Part shown: piece by piece, positions 25,797 to 32,281 of the stretch
Layout of the letters: each line of letters opens with the position of its first letter
Position numbering within the stretch: the stretch's first letter is position 1
Source: Chitinophagia bacterium
GTDB taxonomy: Bacteria; Bacteroidota; Bacteroidia; Chitinophagales; Chitinophagaceae
Direction of reading: 5' to 3'
Assembly: GCA_009928005.1 (NCBI GenBank)
Contig: RFVO01000015.1
Location: forward strand, 1-32,281
Length of the DNA: 32,281 bases
The notes under the pieces: generated by a model
Told to the model about the DNA's origin: nothing
Database searches by the model: none
What the model saw: only the letters and a program-made list of their open reading frames with translations
Made by a program: the position numbers and the translations under genes

Positions 25797-27299
25797 TTGA
25801 GTAGTTTAAAAAAATTAGCCAGTCAAACCGCATGGTACGGACTTAGCTCTATAGCAGCTAGGTTTATTAGTTATTTGCTGGTACCCTACCTAACTTATAA
25901 GTTTACTGAATCGGCCTACGGAGAAATGTCCATTGTTTACTCTTTTATTCCCTTTTTAAATGTTATTGTTACTCATGGAATGGAGACCGCCTATTTTAGA
26001 TTTGGGAGTAAAGAAAATGAAGAAAAAATATACCATACTAGTAGTTTCTCAATGATGATGGTAACAGCAATTGTACTCATGGTACTAATTAAATTTAGTA
26101 TCCCCATTTCTGAACTTTTACAAATTACTGCGCATCCAGAATATATTACACTAATGGCTTGGGTAGTGGGCTTGGATGCACTTGCCACTATTCCTTTTTC
26201 AAGATTAAGATTAGAAGGCAAGCCGAAAAAATTTGCATTTATAAAAATTGGAGGTATTGTTTTAAATATACTAGCAACCTATTATTTTATAAGCATTTTA
26301 CCTAATTACATTGCCACGCATTCTAGTAGTATTTTAGCTAGTTGGTATAAAACCGATTGGGCAGTAGGATATGTTTTACTAGCAGGTATCGTACAAAATA
26401 TTTTTGTTTTACTATTATTAAAAAAAGAAATATCTGCCTTACGTTTTTCTTTTGATTTTGATTTATGGAAACAAATGATACTCTATTCACTTCCATTAAT
26501 AATAGTAGGTTTTGGAGGTATGATCAATGAAACATTTGATCGTATAATGTTAGGTTGGTGGGCGCCAGGCGGTTCGCCAGATGCTAATAAAGCTATTGTA
26601 GGAATTTACAGTGCTTGTTATAAATTATCTATTTTAATTACTATTTCCGTACAAGCTTTTCGTATGGGTGCAGAACCATTTTTCTTTAAACAATTTAATG
26701 AAGAAAATGCACCCAAAACCTATGCTAGAGTAATGAAGTTTTTTGTGATTACATTATGTATTATGTTTTTAATGGTAGTTTTATATTTAGATATTTGGAA
26801 AGAATTTATTCGCAATCCCGCCATGTACATAGGACTACGTATAGTGCCCATTTTGTTAATAGCCAATATATTTTTAGGTATTTATTATAATTTAAGTATT
26901 TGGTATAAGCTTAGTAATAAAACCATGGCTGGGGCTTGGATTACCTTACTAGGCGCAGTTATTACCATTACCATTAACTTTATAGCCATTCCCTATTTTA
27001 GTTATATGGCCAGTGCATGGGCTACTTTATTTTGCTATGGCACTATGATGTATGTAAGTTATAAATGGGGTCAAAAAGTATATCCAATTCCATATGCCAC
27101 AAAAAAACTAATTGCTTATTTTGTAATTACTTTATTACTATACGGTATTTATTTATTAGTAGAATGGGTTACTAAAAATAATACCATTCGAATTAGTATT
27201 GCAAGCGTTGAACTAATTGCATTTATATTATTTGTAGCAAGTATAGAAAAGAAAGAATTAAAAAACTTATTACAAAAAAAGACAGAATCAATAGCTTAA
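25797..27299 (+). CDS. Wzx-like polysaccharide flippase (MOP superfamily)
   Basis: Integral membrane protein of 500 residues with about 12-14 hydrophobic helices, of the oligosaccharide flippase/polysaccharide biosynthesis family. It probably moves a lipid-linked glycan across the inner membrane; the cargo is unknown. The N-terminal LASQTAWYGLSSIAARFISYLLVPYLTYKF is the usual first-helix block, and the C-terminus ends in a charged KKELKNLLQKKTES tail. The start is a TTG (MSSLKKLASQTAWYG); no ATG occurs before residue 44 and the family block begins at residue 7, so the TTG is very probably the true start. No glycosyltransferases or other capsule genes lie nearby, so it may serve a general surface glycan. 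MurJ (lipid II flippase) is an alternative but the sequence looks less like it. Confidence 0.88.
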   Translation: MSSLKKLASQTAWYGLSSIAARFISYLLVPYLTYKFTESAYGEMSIVYSFIPFLNVIVTHGMETAYFRFGSKENEEKIYHTSSFSMMMVTAIVLMVLIKFSIPISELLQITAHPEYITLMAWVVGLDALATIPFSRLRLEGKPKKFAFIKIGGIVLNILATYYFISILPNYIATHSSSILASWYKTDWAVGYVLLAGIVQNIFVLLLLKKEISALRFSFDFDLWKQMILYSLPLIIVGFGGMINETFDRIMLGWWAPGGSPDANKAIVGIYSACYKLSILITISVQAFRMGAEPFFFKQFNEENAPKTYARVMKFFVITLCIMFLMVVLYLDIWKEFIRNPAMYIGLRIVPILLIANIFLGIYYNLSIWYKLSNKTMAGAWITLLGAVITITINFIAIPYFSYMASAWATLFCYGTMMYVSYKWGQKVYPIPYATKKLIAYFVITLLLYGIYLLVEWVTKNNTIRISIASVELIAFILFVASIEKKELKNLLQKKTESIA

Positions 27300-27398
27300 A
27301 ATTAAATCAGTAAGTTCTATTACTTTGGGTCAAACCAAATTACAAAGCAAGCTACTAACTAACGAACTAAATTTTCACTAAATTAAAAATCCACTTTT

Positions 27399-27869
27399 AT
27401 GGCCGAAGATTTAACCATTACCAAAGGAGATAAAAAAACACAGTACGAATCTCTAATTCCACAAATACAGGGTTTATTAAGTGGTGAAACAAATTTGATT
27501 GCCAACCTTGGTAATATTGCTGCTGCCTTAAAAGAACAATTTAATTGGTTATGGGTGGGCTTTTATTGGGTAATTGAGGATGAATTAATTTTAGGCCCAT
27601 TTCAAGGACCTGTAGCCTGCACAAGAATTAAAAAAGGCAGAGGAGTTTGTGGGACTGCTTGGGAAAAAGCAAGTACGATTATAGTGGATGATGTAGAAAA
27701 ATTCCCAGGCCATATTGCCTGTAGTAGTAGTTCAAAATCGGAAATAGTACTTCCCGTAATTAAAGAAGGGAAAATACAAGGCGTTTTGGATATTGATAGC
27801 AGTGAATTGGCACAATTTGACGAAATTGATCAACATTATTTGGAGAAGATTCTGGCCATGATTCCATAG
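27399..27869 (+). CDS. msrC: Free methionine-(R)-sulfoxide reductase (GAF domain)
   Basis: Single GAF-domain enzyme of 156 residues that reduces free methionine-R-sulfoxide in the cytoplasm. The three redox cysteines are C74 (GPVACTRI), C84 (GRGVCGTAW) and C108 (GHIACSS). Their spacings of 10 and 24 match those I recall for the E. coli enzyme (C84, C94, C118). Other family marks are WVGFYWV, LGPFQGP and the SKSEIVLPV stretch; the family norm is ACDSASNSE, here ACSSSSKSE. A weak -7 element (TTACTTTG near 27320) may start the transcript, leaving a leader of about 70 nt. It is next to tRNA-Leu, with no evident link. Confidence 0.92.
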   Translation: MAEDLTITKGDKKTQYESLIPQIQGLLSGETNLIANLGNIAAALKEQFNWLWVGFYWVIEDELILGPFQGPVACTRIKKGRGVCGTAWEKASTIIVDDVEKFPGHIACSSSSKSEIVLPVIKEGKIQGVLDIDSSELAQFDEIDQHYLEKILAMIP

Positions 27870-27907
27870 GCTTTCCAAAAATTGAAGATTCATAATAAAA
27901 AATAAAT

Positions 27908-27915
27908 TAAGTTTG
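27908..27915 (+). promoter_or_regulatory. -7 element for tRNA-Leu
   Basis: TAAGTTTG with 10 nt between its last G and the tRNA 5' end, the same spacing as at tRNA-Ser. TTG lies 23 nt upstream of the element. Confidence 0.65.
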
Positions 27916-27925
27916 CACCCCTTAA

Positions 27926-28010
27926 GCGGATGTGGCGAAATTGGCAGACGCACTAGACTTAGGATCTAGCGCCGCGAGGCATGTGGGTTCGACCCCCTCC
28001 ATCCGCACCA
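27926..28010 (+). tRNA. tRNA-Leu(TAG)
   Basis: An 85-nt class II tRNA. The acceptor stem GCGGATG pairs with CATCCGC, discriminator A, and CCA is encoded. The D loop contains TTGGCAGAC. The anticodon stem is CTAGA/TCTAG with loop CTTAGGA, giving anticodon TAG (reads CUN codons). A long variable arm and T loop TTCGACC follow. Size, long variable arm and anticodon fix it as leucine. Confidence 0.96.
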
Positions 28011-28014
28011 AAAC

Positions 28015-28047
28015 AAAAAAGCCCCTCGATATTTCGGGGGGTTTTTT
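28015..28047 (+). terminator. Intrinsic terminator of tRNA-Leu
   Basis: CCCCTCGA, TATT loop, TCGGGGGG, then six T, preceded by a run of A that extends the stem. It begins 5 nt after the tRNA CCA and separates it from tig. Confidence 0.88.
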
Positions 28048-28079
28048 ATATAAATAGCTGTTTTTTAGGTGCAAAAACT

Positions 28080-28087
28080 TACCTTTG
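28080..28087 (+). promoter_or_regulatory. -7 element for tig
   Basis: TACCTTTG, 39 nt before the tig ATG and 33 nt after the tRNA-Leu terminator. A run of T at 28061-28066 lies near the -33 distance. Confidence 0.65.
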
Positions 28088-28126
28088 CCCCCCTTAAACC
28101 TTAGAATTTACTAGAAAAATAAGAAT

Positions 28127-29488
28127 ATGGCAAGTATAAAAAGAGAGAACATTGGCCTTTTAAATGACAAACTTACGGTGACCCTTACCAAAGAGGACTA
28201 CTACCCTAGTTTTGAAACAAGCTTAAAAAAGCATGCTAAAACAGCTAATATCCCAGGCTTTAGAAAGGGCATGGTGCCCGCTGGCTTAATTAAAAAAATG
28301 TATGGACAGTCTGTTTTTTCTGACGAAGTACTTAAAAAAGTAGAAGCAGAATTAAATCATTATATCAGCAATGAAAAATTAGAAATTTTTGCACAACCAC
28401 TTCCCATAGATACGCAATTACTTCCTTTAGATGTAAATGCCCCCGCTACATACGATTTTGCTTTTGAAGTAGGATTAAAGCCTGCTTTTACATTAAATGT
28501 AAAGGGCATTAAAGTAAAACGTTACAAAGTAAAAGTAACCGATGAAATGATTCAAAACGAAGTGGAAAGAATTCAAACACGTAATGGTAAAATGACCGAC
28601 CCTGAAATGGTGGAGTCTGATGATAACGTGATTAATATCACTTTTACTGAAACAGATAAAGAGGGAACTGAAATTGAAGGAGGTATTACAAAAGACAACT
28701 CTTTATTAATAAAATATTTTGCCGAGAAAGCAAGAAAACAATTCATGGGCAAGAAAAAGGATGACACCGTAGTAATCCAATTGAAGAAAGCCTTTGAGGA
28801 TAAAGAATTAGACATCATTGTAGGTGATTTAGGAATCTCTAAAACCGATACAGATAAATACTTTAAAATATTAATCACCAAAGTAGGTTTAGTAGAAAAA
28901 GCGGCATTAGATGAAACATTATTCTTAGCCACTTATCCTAATGATGCCATCAAAACAGAAGAAGAATTTAGAGCGGCTATCAAAAAAGATATTGAAGGTT
29001 ATTATGAGCAACAAGCTAAAAATCAAATTCATGATCAAATCTATCATCATTTAATTGATCATACTAAAATGGAATTTCCAGTGGCTTTCCTAAAACGTTG
29101 GTTACAAAAAGGTGGAGAGAAGCAAAGAACAGAAGAAGAAACAGAAAAAGAATATCCAGTATTCCAAGACCAATTAAAATGGACTTTAATTAATAGTCAA
29201 TTAACCCTAGATCATAAAATTGAAGTAGTTGCAGAGGACTTAAAGAACTTCGCCAAGCAACAATTGATGAGTTATATGGGGCCACAAATGGGCGCCTTAG
29301 GCGATAATGACAAATGGTTAGAAGACTACGCAGTGAGAATGATGCAGGATAGAAAATTTGTTGAAGACAGTTATCAGAGAATAAGTACTGAGAAATTATT
29401 TACTGCCATCGAGTCTGAAGTAGAAGCCAAAGATGAAGTGATAGAAGCAGAGAAATTTGCGGATATGCTGAATAATCACAAGCACTAG
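28127..29488 (+). CDS. tig: Trigger factor
   Basis: Ribosome-bound chaperone that meets nascent chains at the exit tunnel. The N-terminal ribosome-docking signature is in NIPGFRKGMVP (residues 43-53). The middle part (about 155-250) aligns with the FKBP-like prolyl isomerase domain but looks divergent, as in other Bacteroidota as I recall, so isomerase activity is doubtful. The C-terminal part is the helical substrate-cradling domain, ending in an acidic tail. Length 453 is normal. It lies just ahead of clpP1-clpP2-clpX, the classical tig-clpP-clpX order, but a 137-nt gap with a separate sigma-54-type promoter lies between them, so the two units can be controlled apart. Confidence 0.93.
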   Translation: MASIKRENIGLLNDKLTVTLTKEDYYPSFETSLKKHAKTANIPGFRKGMVPAGLIKKMYGQSVFSDEVLKKVEAELNHYISNEKLEIFAQPLPIDTQLLPLDVNAPATYDFAFEVGLKPAFTLNVKGIKVKRYKVKVTDEMIQNEVERIQTRNGKMTDPEMVESDDNVINITFTETDKEGTEIEGGITKDNSLLIKYFAEKARKQFMGKKKDDTVVIQLKKAFEDKELDIIVGDLGISKTDTDKYFKILITKVGLVEKAALDETLFLATYPNDAIKTEEEFRAAIKKDIEGYYEQQAKNQIHDQIYHHLIDHTKMEFPVAFLKRWLQKGGEKQRTEEETEKEYPVFQDQLKWTLINSQLTLDHKIEVVAEDLKNFAKQQLMSYMGPQMGALGDNDKWLEDYAVRMMQDRKFVEDSYQRISTEKLFTAIESEVEAKDEVIEAEKFADMLNNHKH

Positions 29489-29509
29489 TCTATTCCAAAA
29501 ACTCTATCT

Positions 29510-29524
29510 TATTGGTTGTCAATA
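29510..29524. promoter_or_regulatory. Candidate activator site upstream of the clpP sigma-54 promoter
   Basis: TATTG, 5 nt, CAATA: a perfect short dyad about 65-80 nt before the predicted transcription start. A looser TTCCAAA/TTTGGAA dyad (29493-29499 and 29528-29534) surrounds it. Position suits a bacterial enhancer-binding protein, but short AT-rich dyads are common by chance. Confidence 0.3.
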
Positions 29525-29560
29525 TAATTTGGAACAAATAGAGGCATCCAAAACTAAAGT

Positions 29561-29577
29561 TTGGCACCCTTTTTGCA
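29561..29577 (+). promoter_or_regulatory. Sigma-54 promoter for clpP1-clpP2-clpX
   Basis: TTGGCACCCTTTTTGCA matches the sigma-54 consensus TGGCAC-N5-TTGCA at every fixed position. The invariant GG (29563-29564) and GC (29575-29576) are exactly 10 nt apart. Transcription would start near 29588, with a leader of about 38 nt to the ATG at 29626. No TAnnTTTG element is found in this gap; the nearest, TACCTTTA, lacks the final G. Confidence 0.7.
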
Positions 29578-29625
29578 CTTCCTTTGACTACAAGGATTTA
29601 CCTTTACTTACAGAAAAAAGCAATT

Positions 29626-30312
29626 ATGAATTTAGGACAAGAATTTGAGCAATATGCTATCAAGCATAAGGGTATCAGTAGCAATACTTTACACCAGTAC
29701 AAAAAAAGTGTAACCAACCTAACTCCTTATATTATTGAGGAGCGACCTATGAATGTAGCCAGTATGGATGTATTCAGTAGATTAATGATGGACCGTATTA
29801 TATTTTTAGGCGAGGGTATTAACGACTATGTAGCCAATATTGTAACAGCTCAATTACTATTTTTAGAAAGTACCGATCGTACAAAGGATATTCAAATGTA
29901 TATCAATAGCCCAGGCGGAAGTGTTTATGCAGGCCTAGGTATTTATGATACCATGCAATTTATTAGCCCCGATGTAGCTACTATTTGTACAGGTATGGCA
30001 GCAAGTATGGGTGCCATTTTATTATGTGCTGGGGTTGAAGGCAAGAGAACAGCTTTGAAACATAGTAGAATTATGTTACACCAACCTAGCGGTGCTATAG
30101 GTGGACAAGCTTCTGATATTGAAATTACGGCTAGAGAAATTAAAAAATTAAAAAATGAATTGTATGAAGTAATCGCACATCATACCCATAAAGAAATTGA
30201 TACAGTAGCCAAGGATTGTGATCGTGATTTTTGGATGACAGCCTCTGAGGGAAAAGAATATGGATTGGTGGATGAAGTATTATTGACCAACCCAAGAAAA
30301 TTAAAAAAATAA
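29626..30312 (+). CDS. clpP: ATP-dependent Clp protease proteolytic subunit, copy 1
   Basis: Serine protease subunit that forms the ClpP barrel. The triad is complete: S127 (GMAASMGA), H152 (MLHQPSG) and D201 (DRDFW); the 25-residue S-H and 49-residue H-D spacings match E. coli ClpP. I use the ATG giving MNLGQEFEQYAIKHKG; the ORF track start 14 codons earlier is a TTG that lies at or before the predicted sigma-54 transcription start. From this start it has 228 residues, with a long N-terminal stretch (about 35 residues) that may be a propeptide. It is followed after 22 nt by a second, different clpP and then clpX, so all three are one operon. Confidence 0.95.
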   Translation: MNLGQEFEQYAIKHKGISSNTLHQYKKSVTNLTPYIIEERPMNVASMDVFSRLMMDRIIFLGEGINDYVANIVTAQLLFLESTDRTKDIQMYINSPGGSVYAGLGIYDTMQFISPDVATICTGMAASMGAILLCAGVEGKRTALKHSRIMLHQPSGAIGGQASDIEITAREIKKLKNELYEVIAHHTHKEIDTVAKDCDRDFWMTASEGKEYGLVDEVLLTNPRKLKK

Positions 30313-30334
30313 TAAAACTGTTCAAATACATTTT

Positions 30335-30955
30335 ATGATAGTCAACAAGAGATATTTAATGGAGGAAGAAGAGCCTAAAGAAGATAAAAAAGAAGAGGCG
30401 GCACCTAGTTTTTTAAATAAAAAAATGGAGCATCTTTTTTTTGAGAAAAGAGCCATTTACTTATGGGGCCCTGTAGACGATAAGTCTGCCAAGGATATAG
30501 TGAATAAACTTATTTTATTAGAAGCAGATAAGCCAGGTGCTGACATTAAATTTTATATCAATAGTCCAGGGGGCGTGGTAACTAGTGGTATGGTTATGTA
30601 CGACACTATTAAATTAATCAAAAGCCCTGTGCATACTATTTGTATGGGTCTTGCTGCTAGTATGGGTTCAATTTTATTGAGTGCTGGTGAAAAAGGAAAG
30701 CGAACTATATTTCCACATGGTGAAGTCATGATACATCAACCAAGTATTGGTGGATATTTCCAAGCCAATAGTACCGATATTGAAATTCACGCAGAACAAA
30801 TTCGCAAGACAAAAGAATTAGGAGCTAAAATATTAGCAGAAAATTGTGGTAAAACGGTAACTCAAATTATGAGCGACTTTGATAGAGATTATTGGATGGA
30901 TGCTAAAGAGGCAATGGCCTATGGTATAGTAGATAAAATCGCCAAACAACTCTAA
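30335..30955 (+). CDS. clpP: ATP-dependent Clp protease proteolytic subunit, copy 2
   Basis: Second ClpP, clearly divergent from copy 1. The triad is complete: S109 (GLAASMGS), H134 (MIHQPS) and D185 (DRDYW). Relative to copy 1 it carries two extra residues after HQPS (IGGYFQANST), in the handle region where the two heptamer rings meet. The N-terminus is acidic and lysine-rich (MEEEEPKEDKKEEAAP) and lacks the axial-loop sequence seen in copy 1, so the two may dock ClpX differently or form mixed barrels. The ATG at 30335 or a second at 30359 could be the start; I keep the first. Three nt separate its stop from clpX. Confidence 0.94.
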   Translation: MIVNKRYLMEEEEPKEDKKEEAAPSFLNKKMEHLFFEKRAIYLWGPVDDKSAKDIVNKLILLEADKPGADIKFYINSPGGVVTSGMVMYDTIKLIKSPVHTICMGLAASMGSILLSAGEKGKRTIFPHGEVMIHQPSIGGYFQANSTDIEIHAEQIRKTKELGAKILAENCGKTVTQIMSDFDRDYWMDAKEAMAYGIVDKIAKQL

Positions 30956-30958
30956 AAT

Positions 30959-32197
30959 ATGAAAATGGCAAAATCTCCCGCTATACATTGTTCATTTTGT
31001 GGCCGTAACCGCGATGAGGTAAAAATTCTGATTGCTGGTCAAGACGGACATATTTGTGAAAACTGTATAGAGCATGCACATGAAATTATTGTTAAAGAGT
31101 TTCACCAAAAAAAAGCAGACGGCAAGGCAGGTACCCTAAAAGTACAAAAACCCATGGCCATCAAAGCCTTTATGGACCAGTATATCATTGGCCAAGATGA
31201 AGCAAAGAAAATATTATGTGTTGCTGTATATAATCACTTTAAGCGAATCAATTTACCTACTTCCAAAAATGAAGTAGAAATTGAAAAAAGCAATGTGATA
31301 ATGATAGGCGAAACGGGTACAGGTAAAACCTTATTAGCTAAAACTATTGCTAAATTATTAAATGTTCCATTTGCTATTGTAGATGCCACTGTATTTACAG
31401 AAGCTGGTTATGTTGGGGAAGATGTAGAAAGCATGCTTACACGCTTATTACAAAATTGTGATTATGATGTAGAAGCTGCAGAAAGAGGTATTGTTTACAT
31501 AGATGAAATTGATAAAATTGCCCGCAAAGGAGACAACGCTTCTATAACAAGAGATGTAAGCGGAGAAGGAGTTCAACAAGGTTTATTAAAAATGTTGGAA
31601 GGTACCGATGTATTAGTACCACCTCAAGGGGGACGTAAACACCCTGAACAAAAAATGATCAAGGTAGATACAAAAAATATATTATTTATTTGTGGAGGTG
31701 CATTTGATGGCATTGATAAAATTATTGCTAGAAGAATTAATACTAATGCCATTGGATTTAGTGTTAATAAAGAAGAACAAGAATTACAAAGAAAAAATTT
31801 ACTACGTTTTGTAAACGCACAGGACATAAAATCCTTTGGGTTAATTCCAGAGCTTTTAGGAAGACTACCAATTATTACACATTTAGAGCCTTTGGATGCA
31901 GCTACATTAAGAAACATCTTAACAGAACCTAAAAATGCTTTAATAAAACAATACACTCAGCTTTTTGCTATTGAAAAAATAAAATTAACCATTGATAATG
32001 AAGTGTATGATTTTATTGTGGAAAAAGCCATGGAATATAAATTAGGCGCAAGAGGTTTAAGAAGTATTTGCGAAAGCTTATTTACGCAAGCTATGTTTGA
32101 AATGCCAGGAACAACTGCTACTGAATTTAATGTAACAATAGAGTATGCAAAAAAGATGTTTAACAAAAGTAAGTTAAGCACTTTAAAAGTGGCTTAA
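30959..32197 (+). CDS. clpX: ATP-dependent Clp protease ATP-binding subunit ClpX
   Basis: AAA+ unfoldase that feeds substrates to ClpP. The N-terminal zinc domain has C11, C14, C33 and C36 (CSFCGR ... CENC). Walker A is GETGTGKT (residues 117-124), Walker B is [12 protein letters not shown], pore loop 1 is GYVG, the RKH loop is GGRKHPEQ, and sensor 2 is in [11 protein letters not shown]. The ClpP-docking IGF loop is intact (residues 265-267). Length 412 is normal. MKMAK could start at either ATG two codons apart. It is the last gene of the clpP1-clpP2-clpX unit. A short AT-rich gap follows with no clear terminator. Confidence 0.96.
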   Translation: MKMAKSPAIHCSFCGRNRDEVKILIAGQDGHICENCIEHAHEIIVKEFHQKKADGKAGTLKVQKPMAIKAFMDQYIIGQDEAKKILCVAVYNHFKRINLPTSKNEVEIEKSNVIMIGETGTGKTLLAKTIAKLLNVPFAIVDATVFTEAGYVGEDVESMLTRLLQNCDYDVEAAERGIVYIDEIDKIARKGDNASITRDVSGEGVQQGLLKMLEGTDVLVPPQGGRKHPEQKMIKVDTKNILFICGGAFDGIDKIIARRINTNAIGFSVNKEEQELQRKNLLRFVNAQDIKSFGLIPELLGRLPIITHLEPLDAATLRNILTEPKNALIKQYTQLFAIEKIKLTIDNEVYDFIVEKAMEYKLGARGLRSICESLFTQAMFEMPGTTATEFNVTIEYAKKMFNKSKLSTLKVA

Positions 32198-32259
32198 CTT
32201 TAAAAATAGCTTATTTCAAAGATTTTAAATTTTAATATTACTCATAAAAAATAATTACC

Positions 32260-32281
32260 ATGCAAGAACTAATTGATCGTT
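32260..32281 (+). CDS. Start of an unidentified gene (3' partial)
   Basis: An ATG opens a frame reading MQELIDR at the window end. It is 62 nt after clpX on the same strand, preceded by AT-rich sequence. Seven codons are too few to name a product or to prove coding. Confidence 0.4.

Overview
This 32.3 kb window reads as chromosomal core sequence of a low-GC member of the Bacteroidota, most likely the Chitinophagia/Chitinophagaceae. The rank below phylum is inference. Several independent signs support the phylum: a GldJ-type gliding/type IX secretion lipoprotein, a large subtilase ending in a type IX secretion sorting domain, the eukaryote-like form of glycyl-tRNA synthetase, and many copies of the TAnnTTTG promoter -7 element with no obvious Shine-Dalgarno sequences. 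I see no plasmid, phage, transposase, integrase or CRISPR array.

Layout, left to right. (1) 1-3.2 kb, + strand: gldJ-like (cut at the window edge), ispF and murF in a tight operon. (2) 3.2-5.4 kb: a DUF983 zinc-ribbon membrane protein (+), then on the minus strand tRNA-Ser(GGA), a TatD nuclease and a NodB-type polysaccharide deacetylase. An orphan plus-strand terminator lies between the last two. (3) 5.5-9.7 kb, + strand: gltX, a stand-alone B12-binding domain of the methylmalonyl-CoA mutase type, an enoyl-CoA hydratase and fumC. (4) 9.73-10.01 kb: a nested palindromic repeat between two convergent genes. (5) 10.0-12.65 kb, minus strand: a YtcJ-like amidohydrolase lipoprotein and a cysteine-rich AraC regulator. 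(6) 12.8-15.2 kb, + strand: gyrB and a 68-residue protein that looks like a zinc ribbon without its cysteines. (7) mfd on the minus strand. (8) 18.9-23.4 kb, + strand: a secreted subtilase and a ferredoxin/flavodoxin reductase. (9) 23.4-25.7 kb, minus strand: dtd, a MazG-like pyrophosphohydrolase and glyS. (10) 25.8-32.2 kb, + strand: a Wzx-like flippase with a TTG start, a free-methionine sulfoxide reductase, tRNA-Leu(TAG), tig, two different clpP genes, clpX, and the first codons of one more gene.

Functional themes are envelope and surface work (GldJ, MurF, deacetylase, flippase, secreted protease), translation and its quality control (GltX, GlyS, Dtd, two tRNAs), DNA topology and repair (GyrB, Mfd, TatD), small-acid/CoA metabolism (B12 domain, hydratase, FumC), and protein folding and turnover (trigger factor, ClpP1-ClpP2-ClpX).

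The most interesting signals are mostly non-coding. A textbook sigma-54 promoter sits ahead of the clpP1-clpP2-clpX operon. A three-copy inverted repeat forms two large hairpins between fumC and the amidohydrolase. Several genes have their start codon only 3-6 nt after the promoter -7 element, which implies leaderless mRNAs. The promoter positions also show that the longest-ORF starts are wrong for gyrB, mfd, glyS and the deacetylase. Starts for tatD, clpP1 and the subtilase were moved on family or signal-peptide grounds. I found no convincing new multi-gene defence or biosynthetic system.
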